Shown here piece after piece: positions 1-7,175 of a stretch of DNA of 9,068 bases. The notes below the pieces were generated by a model that did not search any database, was not told the DNA's origin, and saw only the letters and a list, made by a program, of their open reading frames with translations. The stretch's first letter is position 1, and each line of letters begins with the position of its first letter. The position numbers were made by a program, and so were the translations under genes. The stretch comes from Calditrichota bacterium (lineage in GTDB: Bacteria > Zixibacteria > MSB-5A5 > GN15 > FEB-12), in NCBI GenBank assembly GCA_030641085.1, contig DAOWIC010000046.1, positions 1 through 9,068 on the forward strand. Direction: 5' to 3'.

Positions 1-766
1 CCATTTGATCTCCCATTATCTGCGCCACGCCATGAAACGACTCCTCAAACGTGGTCGTCCGGTCGGTTTTGATGCCGTACTTGGCGACGACTCCTTTCGG
101 GCCGTGACATTTCGAGCAGGTCTCGGACACATGTCTCGGCGCTACCTTCGAATCGGCCTGCGAATGGCGGGCGATATCGTGTTCGCCGTGACAGGACGAA
201 CAGACCGGCGCGTCCATGTTGCCCTGTTCGAGGGCGGTGCCGTGGACCGACTCACGATAAGTGGCATATATATCCATGTGGCACCGGCCGCATGTATTGG
301 GAATATTCTGCTTGTACATTCCGGATTCGGGCAAGTCGTGCTTGAGAATACGATGGCTGCCGTGGCAATCCTGACAAACCGGCGCCTCCGGATTGCCCCT
401 AGCTACTTCCAGCCCATGTACCGAATGCTGATACTGATCGAAGTACTCGCCGCCGGGAGCACCGACCGGGTTGCCTACATAATGGCAGCGGCCGCAACTG
501 ACCTTCTTGACATCCTTGTGCGGAATAGCCACGATATCGACATGGCAATCGGTACAGCTCCGTCCGGCGTGAACGGACTGACCGATCTCCTCATCGGTGA
601 CATACAATGATACTTTGCGCCCGGTTTCCTCGACCTTGTGATGGTCTTTCTTGCCGTGGCAGATAGTACACTTCTCCAGTGCCGCAACCTGCGCCGACAA
701 CCCTCCGACCACCACAAAGAGGATCAGCAAAAAAAGTCTGAATCTGTCAATCTCAGTCGAACTCAC
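1..766 (-). CDS. Periplasmic multiheme c-type cytochrome (3' end outside window), paralog of the upstream gene
   Basis: This open frame starts at a GTG (766-764) and runs 255 codons off the left edge without a stop. Residues 8-29 form a hydrophobic signal peptide or N-terminal anchor. Seven CXXCH heme motifs follow, with first cysteines at about residues 33, 71, 91, 131, 159, 189 and 217, so the product should be exported and carry covalent heme c. Spacers such as SVHGxAL and CHGEHDI match the next gene upstream. Relative to that paralog a two-heme segment is missing, and two more motifs would be expected beyond the edge, giving about nine hemes (inference). The GTG start is supported by a GGAG (778-775) eight bases upstream. 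That GGAG overlaps the end of the upstream gene, with only 5 bases between the genes, so translation is probably coupled. The likely role is periplasmic electron transfer, possibly feeding a membrane partner encoded further left. The gene is easily missed if only ATG starts are considered. Confidence 0.88.
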   Translation of the reverse strand, partial: MSSTEIDRFRLFLLILFVVVGGLSAQVAALEKCTICHGKKDHHKVEETGRKVSLYVTDEEIGQSVHAGRSCTDCHVDIVAIPHKDVKKVSCGRCHYVGNPVGAPGGEYFDQYQHSVHGLEVARGNPEAPVCQDCHGSHRILKHDLPESGMYKQNIPNTCGRCHMDIYATYRESVHGTALEQGNMDAPVCSSCHGEHDIARHSQADSKVAPRHVSETCSKCHGPKGVVAKYGIKTDRTTTFEESFHGVAQIMGDQM

Positions 767-771
767 GGTTG

Positions 772-1962
772 TTACTCCACTCGCTTCACCCGGCGTTTGT
801 ATTCAAGAACACGATATATAACAAAGGCAACGATGATGATCGAAATGAACCAGATATAGAACTTACGCACGTAGAACTTGCCGCCCGACTCAACATCGGT
901 AGCCGAAGTATGTACCTGGCCGCGGGCGAAATCCTCCGGCAGATCGTCATGGCACTGGCCGCAGGTGGTTTGAATGTTGGCAGCGTAAATCATCGACCGC
1001 GGGTCGGACTGCGAAAAGATATCGTGCACCCCGTGGCAGGAGGCACAATTGGCCACTCTCGTTTCGCCCAGTTCGATCGCCACCCCGTGGAAAGACTCCT
1101 TAAATGTGGCGATGCGGTCAGGGTTCAAACCGTACTTGGTGACGACCTTCTCCGAAGTATGGCAATCGCTGCACGTTTTGGGGATATTAACCGCGTACAC
1201 TTTCGATTCCGGATCGCCATGCTGCTGGATATCGTGCTCGCCGTGACAGTTGGTGCAGGTGGGCGATTCGAGAATACCGTCGGCCAGCGCGGTTCCATGG
1301 ACCGACTCTTCATAATGGGCAGCGATCTCGGCATGGCACTGGCCACAGGTAGCGGCGATATGGGTTTTGTACAGCGGGCTTTCGGGATCGTCGGAAGGAC
1401 GGAAAGAATGGCTGCCGTGACAATCGACACACGCCGGAGCGTCCAGGTTGCCGTCAATCATCAGCGCTCGGCCATGTACCGAGTGCTCGTAGGCGCTGAT
1501 CATCTGAGGATCGGGCAGTACCTCGAATTTCTCTTTCAGGTGAATATCCTCGTGACAGCGGATACAAATGCCTACGGAATTGACATGGTTCGTGGGAGAA
1601 TTCGGATCCTCGATTTCGAGAATATGGTGCCCACCGTGGCAGGAGGCGCAGGTGGGTACATCCTCGAGGCTTACCTGACGTCCTTCGAGATGCGGTGACT
1701 GGCTGTAGCTTTCGGCTTCTTCCAGATGGCACTTGCCGCACAGCACATCGGCTACGCCCGCGTGACGTTTTGTCGGGTTGCAATTGTGGCAATCGTTGCA
1801 CTCCAATCCGGCATGAACAGAGCCGGTCAGGACCTGCACGTCGACAAACGCCGCCTGACTGGTTGATGCTTTCTTCCCGTGGCATACCAGGCATTCCTCA
1901 TCGCCGCCGTATGCCGAGCTCAACAGGAGCAACATCATCAAAATTGTCATCATTGCTCTCAT
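772..1962 (-). CDS. Eleven-heme periplasmic c-type cytochrome with C-terminal membrane anchor
   Basis: The 396-residue protein begins with a short signal peptide (about residues 1-19). It carries eleven CXXCH motifs with first cysteines near 24, 55, 75, 105, 133, 178, 206, 236, 264, 306 and 334. Many are paired in the CHGxHD / TCGQCH style of doubled-CXXCH cytochromes, and extra histidines (SVHG, ESFHG) could serve as distal ligands. Residues 367-386 form one transmembrane helix followed by a basic tail, so the heme domain should sit in the periplasm, anchored to the inner membrane. Similar C-termini occur in quinone-oxidising Cbc-type cytochromes, where a cytochrome b domain or gene follows; none is visible here. 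The ATG at 1962 has a GGGG five bases upstream; ATGs at codons 4 and 5 are alternatives. It overlaps or couples with the paralog at 766 and probably forms an operon with it. A likely role is electron relay between the ImcH-like quinol oxidase and the outer-membrane conduit; the exact partner is inferred. Confidence 0.9.
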   Translation of the reverse strand: MRAMMTILMMLLLLSSAYGGDEECLVCHGKKASTSQAAFVDVQVLTGSVHAGLECNDCHNCNPTKRHAGVADVLCGKCHLEEAESYSQSPHLEGRQVSLEDVPTCASCHGGHHILEIEDPNSPTNHVNSVGICIRCHEDIHLKEKFEVLPDPQMISAYEHSVHGRALMIDGNLDAPACVDCHGSHSFRPSDDPESPLYKTHIAATCGQCHAEIAAHYEESVHGTALADGILESPTCTNCHGEHDIQQHGDPESKVYAVNIPKTCSDCHTSEKVVTKYGLNPDRIATFKESFHGVAIELGETRVANCASCHGVHDIFSQSDPRSMIYAANIQTTCGQCHDDLPEDFARGQVHTSATDVESGGKFYVRKFYIWFISIIIVAFVIYRVLEYKRRVKRVE

Positions 1963-2080
1963 ACCTACCCCATACCTGCTTGAACAGACCTCAACACGGG
2001 CCGTCCGTTTTTAATGCTGTCTTCTCTATCGCCGTGGTGTATTCGCTGTCAGTGGTTCCGGGTTGCCGGCTTTGAAGACC

Positions 2081-2108
2081 AATATATACATTATCACTGT
2101 TATTCCAA
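2081..2108 (-). promoter_or_regulatory. Candidate promoter of the tandem cytochrome pair
   Basis: The minus strand reads TTGGAA-N16-TATATT, with -35 at 2108-2103 and -10 at 2086-2081. It would give a leader of about 110 bases before the ATG at 1962. The rest of the 1963-2172 gap shows no gene and no convincing terminator. Confidence 0.4.
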
Positions 2109-2157
2109 CCTCTCATTAACATCGCCGACAATTCTTATTTAATCACCGCCTCGCTTA

Positions 2158-2176
2158 TTAGTGAGCGTTCACTTAA
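2158..2176. promoter_or_regulatory. Operator-like inverted repeat at the imcH-like stop codon (site A)
   Basis: TTAGTGAGCGTTCACTTAA is a near palindrome with the AGTGA...TCACT arms common in TetR-family operators. It overlaps the TAA of the imcH-like gene and lies about 50 bases upstream of the -35 of the candidate promoter for the 11-heme cytochrome. That is far for simple repression, so the mode of action is open. Confidence 0.5.
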
Positions 2177-3687
2177 TAGCCGGACTCCGGTGTATGGCAT
2201 TCGGTGCATTTCATTTCGCGCCAGGCTTCATCTATGTCTTCGGGGTGCTTGAATTCCAGACCCGCTACACTGCATTCAAGCTGATTGACATTCTCCGATG
2301 GACCCTGCGAGACGATCAGGTGGCAGGTAAAGCAGTCGTTGCGGATAGTTTCGCCCTTTTCGTTTTCCATGTATCCGTCGTGGCAGCGGAAGCAGCCGTC
2401 ATTGACAAAATGACTGAGGTTGTTCTCTCGAACGCGGTAGTCGGTATTCATCTCCGGGAAGAAATTCTGATTGTAGATATCAAGCATCGCCGTCACGGCC
2501 TCGTCGATCTTCTCTTTGCTGCCGGCAAACAGATCGGGGTACTCGTCGCGATAATAGTCCGCCAGTCCGGTTCTGATTGCCTCGTTGGCCTCTTCGCGGG
2601 TTTCGTATTCGGCGTTGAGCAGTTCCAGACCGACTTCGCGGATATACTTCAGATCGGTGGAGATCTTACCGGTCGACAGAGCCAGATTCATCCCTGTTGC
2701 CGGAGCGAGGAAATTATGGCTCGGACGGTTGTGGCAATCCATGCAGTCGAAGCGACGTATCTCCGTTGTGGGATCATCGAAATCGGGCGGATCTTCATCC
2801 GGGTCCTGATAAACCGTCGTATCACCGTCGGGACCGATCATTCGCACCCAGTTAATCTCCTGCCGCTTGGCATCCGCAGCGACATACTCGATCCGGTTGG
2901 AGCCGATCATATGCCAATGGATCCCCTCCAGCTTACCGGTGCGCGGGTTGCCCCCTCCGATTTTCACCAGCAGCTTGACCGTCCACGGGCTGTTGTCTTC
3001 GTCGGTGCGGTAATAAGTTCTGGTGACCATCTTCTCGCCGTAAAACTGTTGCGGCCAGTGACAGCCTTCACAGGTTTCCTGGGCCGGGCGAAGGTTGTGT
3101 ACCGGTGTCTCGATTGGACGGGAGAATGAATTCAAGGCGGTGGCAAAAAGCTGCCGCGTACCGTCGATCTTGGACTTGACAAAGAACGTTGCCCCCGGTC
3201 CGATGTGGCACTCGACACAGGGGACCCGGGCATGAGCCGAGTTGTGATAAGTGACATGCTGCGGTTCCATGACCACGTGGCAGGTCTGGCCGCAAAACGC
3301 GACCGAGTCGGTGGCGTCGTATGCTTTGGTGCCGCTGTAAATGACAGCCACCACCAGTACCCCCGTCAGTCCCAGAAAGAGCCAGAGGTTACGCACATAG
3401 GCCGGGTCGGACGGGTCGATGGACAGATTAAAACTTACTTTCTCTCCCCGACGGCGAGCGGACCTGACCTGAATCCATATCGACAAAAGAAACAGACCGA
3501 AACCGATCGTTATTATGAAGGGAGTTATGACAAAAGTAACCAGAGCGCGGTACGGATTGTCAACTCCGCTGGTAATATCTATCAGTAGCAGCAACAGAAA
3601 GAGTGCCCCACCCGACAGAAAGATCGCCGCACCAACCGCAGACAGCGGGTGCCGAAAAAGCGTCCGTTTTCTCAACTTGGCAATCAT
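2173..3687 (-). CDS. Inner-membrane seven-heme NapC/NirT-type cytochrome, ImcH-like quinol oxidase
   Basis: This 504-residue protein has three transmembrane segments (about 15-37, 49-73 and 100-119) followed by a periplasmic heme domain. Heme 1 is a C-X3-C-H site (C132, C136, H137) with Met140 close behind, then the NapC/NirT signature SAHARVPCVECHIGPGA. Six normal CXXCH motifs start at C157, C206, C315, C432, C452 and C494, giving seven hemes. The length, the membrane segments before the NapC/NirT domain and the seven hemes match what is known of Geobacter ImcH, which passes electrons from menaquinol to the periplasm during metal reduction at higher potential. The same job is inferred here. 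The ATG at 3687 is preceded by a weak GAGAG. The gene has its own candidate promoter (3803-3776) and is separated from the upstream porin unit by a strong hairpin. A different NapC/NirT role, such as nitrite or TMAO respiration, is less likely beside an MtrAB pair. Confidence 0.88.
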   Translation of the reverse strand: MIAKLRKRTLFRHPLSAVGAAIFLSGGALFLLLLLIDITSGVDNPYRALVTFVITPFIITIGFGLFLLSIWIQVRSARRRGEKVSFNLSIDPSDPAYVRNLWLFLGLTGVLVVAVIYSGTKAYDATDSVAFCGQTCHVVMEPQHVTYHNSAHARVPCVECHIGPGATFFVKSKIDGTRQLFATALNSFSRPIETPVHNLRPAQETCEGCHWPQQFYGEKMVTRTYYRTDEDNSPWTVKLLVKIGGGNPRTGKLEGIHWHMIGSNRIEYVAADAKRQEINWVRMIGPDGDTTVYQDPDEDPPDFDDPTTEIRRFDCMDCHNRPSHNFLAPATGMNLALSTGKISTDLKYIREVGLELLNAEYETREEANEAIRTGLADYYRDEYPDLFAGSKEKIDEAVTAMLDIYNQNFFPEMNTDYRVRENNLSHFVNDGCFRCHDGYMENEKGETIRNDCFTCHLIVSQGPSENVNQLECSVAGLEFKHPEDIDEAWREMKCTECHTPESGY

Positions 3688-3775
3688 CTAATCAGCTCTC
3701 GTTTATTGGACCGAACGAATCTGCCAGTTAAGGGAAAACCGGTGTCCGTTACCCACTTCTATCCATTTTGTTGAG

Positions 3776-3803
3776 AATATATAACTTTCTGACCCTGAAG
3801 CAA
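3776..3803 (-). promoter_or_regulatory. Candidate promoter of the imcH-like gene
   Basis: The minus strand reads TTGCTT-N16-TATATT, with -35 at 3803-3798 and -10 at 3781-3776. It starts just after the hairpin that follows the barrel gene and shares its hexamers with the mtrA-like promoter. The leader would be about 80 bases. No copy of the TetR-type operator is visible here. Confidence 0.45.
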
Positions 3804-3818
3804 GTACCTTTTTTCACA

Positions 3819-3848
3819 AAGTCGTACCGCATTGCTGCGGTACGACTT
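3819..3848 (-). terminator. Strong hairpin after the barrel gene, probable terminator
   Basis: A perfect 13-bp stem (AAGTCGTACCGCA and its complement) closes a four-base loop 40 bases after the barrel stop codon. On the minus strand the tail is only TTTGTG, so the U-tract is poor. It may act as a weak or factor-assisted terminator or as a 3'-end stabiliser. It separates the mtrAB-like and imcH-like units. Confidence 0.55.
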
Positions 3849-3887
3849 AGCGTTGTACATAGAAAGAATTAAAACCCAATAGTTACT

Positions 3888-6062
3888 TTATAAATCAAGT
3901 TTCACACCGGTGCGAATCATGAAGTAACTGCCTGATTCGATACCGTATATATATCCTTCGTTATCGGTGAGGTCAGCATAGTCACCATCCGCGGTCAGGG
4001 TGACCGTCGGGGTCAACTTATACTCAACTCCCAGTGAGAATTTCAGCAACTTGTAATCCAGATCAGAGTAGCTCGGGGCATTTTCGAAATCGAAGTCCTG
4101 ATCCTCAAGATCACCCTCGAGGCGAGCCTCCGGGTCGGGCATGAGAACTTCCTGCAGGGCACCCTGGGCCTTGTTGAAGGTCACGGTGCCGAAGAGGCGA
4201 ACCATCTGAGTCGGATTAAAGTTAGCTGTGAAATAGATATTGTGAACCTTGTTTTCGTAGTCAGCCATGGTATACAAGGAACCATAATGTCGAGCGTCGC
4301 CACCGGCGTCGCGGAAAATATGGCCCCCTCAACCATCGAAGAGCGCAACCGTCACCGGTAGTCGCGACTTGTCATAGTTGTAGGCATACCCGGCTGTCAG
4401 CGCCCAGCGCTGGTCAGGTATCAGGTTGAAATTAAGATTCGGCGCAAGTGAAAAATGCTCGACATCGAGCGAATCCAGATCGCCGTTCTTGTCGTATTTG
4501 CCTTTCACGCCGAGGTTCACGACCACCTTGTTGTTCGGACGATAGTTCGACCGCCACTCAAACTGGTGAACCTGAGTCGGCTGGGTAGTAATATCCTGAT
4601 AACGCAGGTCCTCGCGCTGGAAATAGAAGATCCAGGTCGAGGTCGGTACCAACGGCGTGAGAACATCGTGGCCGCTCTCCTCGAACATGCCGCGCGCCGA
4701 CACATACGGATCGGATATACTCTCGAAACGGTACTTCACCGTCGAACTGTATTTGAGACCCTTGCGAATGCGCAGCTTGGCCTGACCGATCAGCTTGCTG
4801 GTTTCGGTACCATCATCCGGCAGCGGATAATCGTACCGTTCCACCCGGTCATAACCGGCCAGCACGGACAGCGTCATCTTCTTGTTCAGGCGCGTGATCA
4901 GTTCGGCGGTCAGTTTGCCGGTCCGGCGATCGAGCGCCGAGTAGCGAGTGTAATCGAAGTTGTATTCGTTGCCGTCGGTGGCTCCGTCACGCCAGGTCGG
5001 CAGATCGATAAACGGATCGTCGGCGCTCAGACGGGTCGCCGCGAACTTGGCTACGAGGCGCGTCTTTGGATTAAGCGGCACGGTGTAATTGAGCGAGCCG
5101 CTCCAAGCGTCGGTCGTCAGGCTGGTGTTTTTGTTTTCCGCACGGCTGTAACCGGCCGCACCGGAGAACCGGCCTTTGCCCACATCGCCCTTGACGCGCA
5201 CCTTATGCGACGTCTTCTCAGTCGTCGGATAGGTACTGAAGGCCATAGTGCTGTCATGGTAGATCACACGCGAGGAAAACTCGGCCGCGGCTCCACCTGA
5301 CAGGGGATGCTTAGCCGGATCATAGTAGGTGCTCGCGTCGGTGGCTTCCGGCTCGAAGTAGCGATACCCGAAGCGATAGCCGATATCGAATTTGCCGGTT
5401 TCGGCGTCGACCCCGGCCTCAAACTGGTGCTTACGCTTGTCAACCTCAGCGGTCTGCGAGGTCAGATGGCAACTAAAGCAGTGATTCGATGATATCTTCT
5501 GCTCGCTGCCGGTCGTCAGGATCGTGCGATGCGCCGCAATCATGCGCACATTGTTCTTGCGCGAAAGCAGCAGCGACACCTGACCGAGGATCTCCTGGCG
5601 ATGGGTGTTGTAGTCGGCGCCCGGATCAAGGATCTCATGCGTAAGCATCTTGCCGCCGGCAACGCCGGTCGATTCGAAGTACTCGCGCGCTTCAATTTCA
5701 GTCAGCAGGTTCTGACTGGCCTGCTTGATAAGCGAGCGGTACATGAACTTGCCCTTAAAGACATCACTGATAGTCGTCCTGATCTCGGCGTTGATGTTCT
5801 TGTCATCATAGTAATGTCCGTCGAGCCTGAAAATCCCGCGATCGGAGCGGGAAAAATAGTTGAGCTTGAATTCCGGAAGGAATTCATCGTTGCCGAGATT
5901 GTACTCGCCCGCCTTCTTGGCGTAGTCGTTAAAGTCGGTATAATGACCGCCAATCCAGAGCGTGTACTTCTCGGTCAGCCCATTATCATCCCCGGCGAAT
6001 GCCAGACCGGCGCCAAGGAGAAGAACGAGCCCGAGACTTAAAATCTTTATCAATCTGGTCAT
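3888..6062 (-). CDS. MtrB/PioB-family outer-membrane beta-barrel with one in-frame UGA (candidate selenoprotein)
   Basis: This is the barrel that would sheathe the decaheme cytochrome encoded just upstream. Residues 1-23 are a signal peptide ending in LAFA. The rest is rich in alternating amphipathic strands with aromatic residues. A CFSCH heme-binding motif lies at residues 195-199, unusual inside a barrel. Codon 578 is TGA (4331-4329); reading through it gives 724 residues, a normal MtrB-family length. The 146 codons after the TGA keep the barrel pattern, with strands joined by NPTQ and LTPT turns and a final strand ending GVKLDL at a TAA. A SECIS-like hairpin follows the TGA directly. Reading the downstream part separately would need a TTG at 4277 with no ribosome binding site, so one recoded gene or one broken gene is more likely than two genes. 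ATG 6062 is preferred because AGGTG lies six bases upstream; GTG 6071 is the alternative. Seven bases or more separate it from the decaheme stop, so the two genes are one transcript. Confidence 0.82.
4277..4328 (-). promoter_or_regulatory. SECIS-like hairpin immediately downstream of the UGA
   Basis: On the mRNA (minus strand) the 52 bases after the UGA can fold into a long hairpin. The lower stem has ten pairs: bases 1-10 after UGA with bases 43-52, including three G-U pairs. A symmetric-sized internal loop follows, then GCG/CGC, an A-A mismatch, and a perfect CGCC/GGCG mini-helix closing a GGU loop. The loop sits at bases 25-27 after the UGA (4304-4302). Bacterial SECIS elements are known to place an apical loop with a G in its first two positions about 16-37 nt after the UGA, on a short helix; this fits. 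Pairing was worked out by eye and no energy was calculated. Confidence 0.55.
4329..4331 (-). other. In-frame UGA codon in the barrel gene, possible selenocysteine codon
   Basis: This TGA is codon 578 of the barrel gene, in the context VALFDG-X-GGHIF. The same reading frame stays open on both sides. None of the other complete genes here ends in TGA (five use TAA or, in one case, TAG), and no other in-frame TGA occurs in them, so genome-wide reassignment of UGA is unlikely. Selenocysteine insertion, nonsense mutation and a base-call error are the remaining options. Confidence 0.6.
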
Positions 6063-6071
6063 CTTCTTCAC

Positions 6072-7019
6072 CTACCTGGTCAGGGCGTTACCGCCGGTTG
6101 AGATCTCCTGCGAGGGCAGGTCGGATCCGTGAATTTCAATGTGACACTGACTGCAATTGGTCAGCATGCCGCGCTCAAACGAGTCGGGCGTCGAACTGCC
6201 GGCCCGCTCCGGCGCCTGCGGCGTGTCGAAATCACCGTCGACACTCATCGCGGTAGCGTGGAAGTGCATCGGGTGACAGCTCAGGCAAAGCGACGGCTGG
6301 TTCTGAACCAGCAGATTGTTCGCCACCGAACCATGCGGCGTGTGACAGATCATGCAGTCCTCTTCCACCGGGGCGTGCTCATATACAAACGGCCCTTCCT
6401 TTTCGGTATGGCAGCTCAGACAAAGCTCGCGACCGGTATCCTCCATCACGAACCGCGCCGGTGCGCCGTGCAGACCGTGACAGTCCTGACACTCCATCTT
6501 GCCCTCGGCGATCGGATGATGCGACGGCATGTTTGCGGCCGCGCGTACATCGCTGTGGCAGCTGTAGCAAAGATCCGGGGTGGATTGGCTGACCACCGCG
6601 CCATCGACGGCGTGAACCGTGTGACAATCCGAACAGGTCACGTCGGCCGCGTTATGCGCCGAAAAGGCCCAGTCGTCAAACTGGTGCCCGGTGTGGCAGG
6701 AAAGGCAGAGCTCCTCCCCACCGAATTGATCCTGTCGGGCCGGGTTGACGATATCTTCCGGGGCGCCGCTCTCGATGTGTGCCAGCGCCGAACCGTGACA
6801 GCTCTCACAACTCGCTTCGGCCAGTTGTGAATTGGTGCTGAAATAGGTCCCATGCGGAGTCTTGTGAAATTCTTCACAAAGTTCCTCGTGGCAATCCGCG
6901 CACACATCGTTTGTTACGGCGGCTCCAACCATTCCCGTCCCAATCAGGATGAGGCCCAGAATCAGAACGCCGTTAGCAGCCAGCATTCCTCTCCAATTCC
7001 TCCGGTTAAAACCTAACAT
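6072..7019 (-). CDS. Decaheme c-type cytochrome, MtrA/DmsE family
   Basis: The 315-residue protein starts with a basic stretch and a hydrophobic export segment (about residues 12-34). It then carries exactly ten CXXCH motifs with first cysteines at 40, 71, 105, 129, 151, 177, 200, 222, 245 and 289. Ten hemes in roughly 300 residues, directly followed by an MtrB/PioB-type barrel, is the hallmark of the MtrA/PioA/DmsE periplasmic decaheme family, whose member threads into the barrel as a wire of hemes across the outer membrane. ATG 7019 is chosen because a perfect AGGAGG lies four bases upstream; an in-frame TTG at 7067 is rejected because it would sit upstream of that site and over the operator. 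The gene ends in TAG two codons before the barrel start, so the pair is an operon. A candidate promoter (7087-7059) and TetR-type operator (7049-7030) lie just upstream, so regulation by the neighbouring repressor is likely. Confidence 0.92.
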   Translation of the reverse strand: MLGFNRRNWRGMLAANGVLILGLILIGTGMVGAAVTNDVCADCHEELCEEFHKTPHGTYFSTNSQLAEASCESCHGSALAHIESGAPEDIVNPARQDQFGGEELCLSCHTGHQFDDWAFSAHNAADVTCSDCHTVHAVDGAVVSQSTPDLCYSCHSDVRAAANMPSHHPIAEGKMECQDCHGLHGAPARFVMEDTGRELCLSCHTEKEGPFVYEHAPVEEDCMICHTPHGSVANNLLVQNQPSLCLSCHPMHFHATAMSVDGDFDTPQAPERAGSSTPDSFERGMLTNCSQCHIEIHGSDLPSQEISTGGNALTR

Positions 7020-7023
7020 TCTA

Positions 7024-7029
7024 CCTCCT
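7024..7029 (-). promoter_or_regulatory. Strong ribosome binding site AGGAGG of the decaheme cytochrome gene
   Basis: AGGAGG followed by TAGA and ATG fixes the start at 7019 rather than the TTG at 7067. It abuts the inverted-repeat operator. Confidence 0.85.
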
Positions 7030-7049
7030 GTTAGTTCGCGTTTACTAAC
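7030..7049. promoter_or_regulatory. Inverted-repeat operator upstream of the mtrA-like gene (site B)
   Basis: GTTAGTTCGCGTTTACTAAC has perfect six-base half-sites (GTTAGT and ACTAAC) around eight bases. It lies between the candidate -10 (7064-7059) and the AGGAGG, where a bound repressor would block transcription. It matches site A at 13 of 16 core positions and site C at 11 of 16. Confidence 0.65.
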
Positions 7050-7058
7050 TACTCGCTG

Positions 7059-7087
7059 TATATACAAACGCCTTATTGGTCAAGCAA
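7059..7087 (-). promoter_or_regulatory. Candidate sigma70 promoter of the mtrAB-like operon
   Basis: The pattern TTGCTT-N17-TATATA reads on the minus strand, with -35 at 7087-7082 and -10 at 7064-7059. Transcription would start near 7052, right at operator B. A TTGACA further upstream (about 7098) lacks a good -10. This assignment is by pattern only. Confidence 0.5.
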
Positions 7088-7175
7088 TTAAGACATGTCA
7101 AGAATGTGGGCTAATACTTACAAACTTCGCCAGGGGGTCTACACGGATGAGTGAGATTCACATGTTAGCCTCTTC

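Noticed and set aside
769..1698. Long plus-strand open frame over the 11-heme cytochrome (and similar ones at 5-610, 2161-3129 and 4455-5300)
   Set aside because: These are antisense shadows of minus-strand cytochrome and barrel genes, which have heme motifs and signal peptides. The shadow proteins show no recognisable domain.
3819..3848. Hairpin as a plus-strand terminator
   Set aside because: No plus-strand gene precedes it and no T-run follows on that strand. It is better placed as the 3' end of the minus-strand barrel gene.
3888..4277. A separate 129-residue gene starting at TTG 4277
   Set aside because: It is in the same frame as the barrel, has no ribosome binding site, and reads as the missing C-terminal strands. 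It is treated as part of the barrel gene after the UGA.
4329..4331. Genome-wide reassignment of UGA to Gly or Trp
   Set aside because: No other in-frame TGA occurs in about 8 kb of coding sequence, which a reassigned code would be expected to show.
7020..7067. TTG start at 7067 for the decaheme cytochrome
   Set aside because: It would place the operator and a perfect AGGAGG inside the gene. ATG 7019 has that site four bases upstream.
7151..7161. GTGAGATTCAC inverted repeat as a fourth TetR operator
   Set aside because: Its arms resemble site A but the spacing is one base shorter and the outer TTA/TAA parts are missing. It may be chance.
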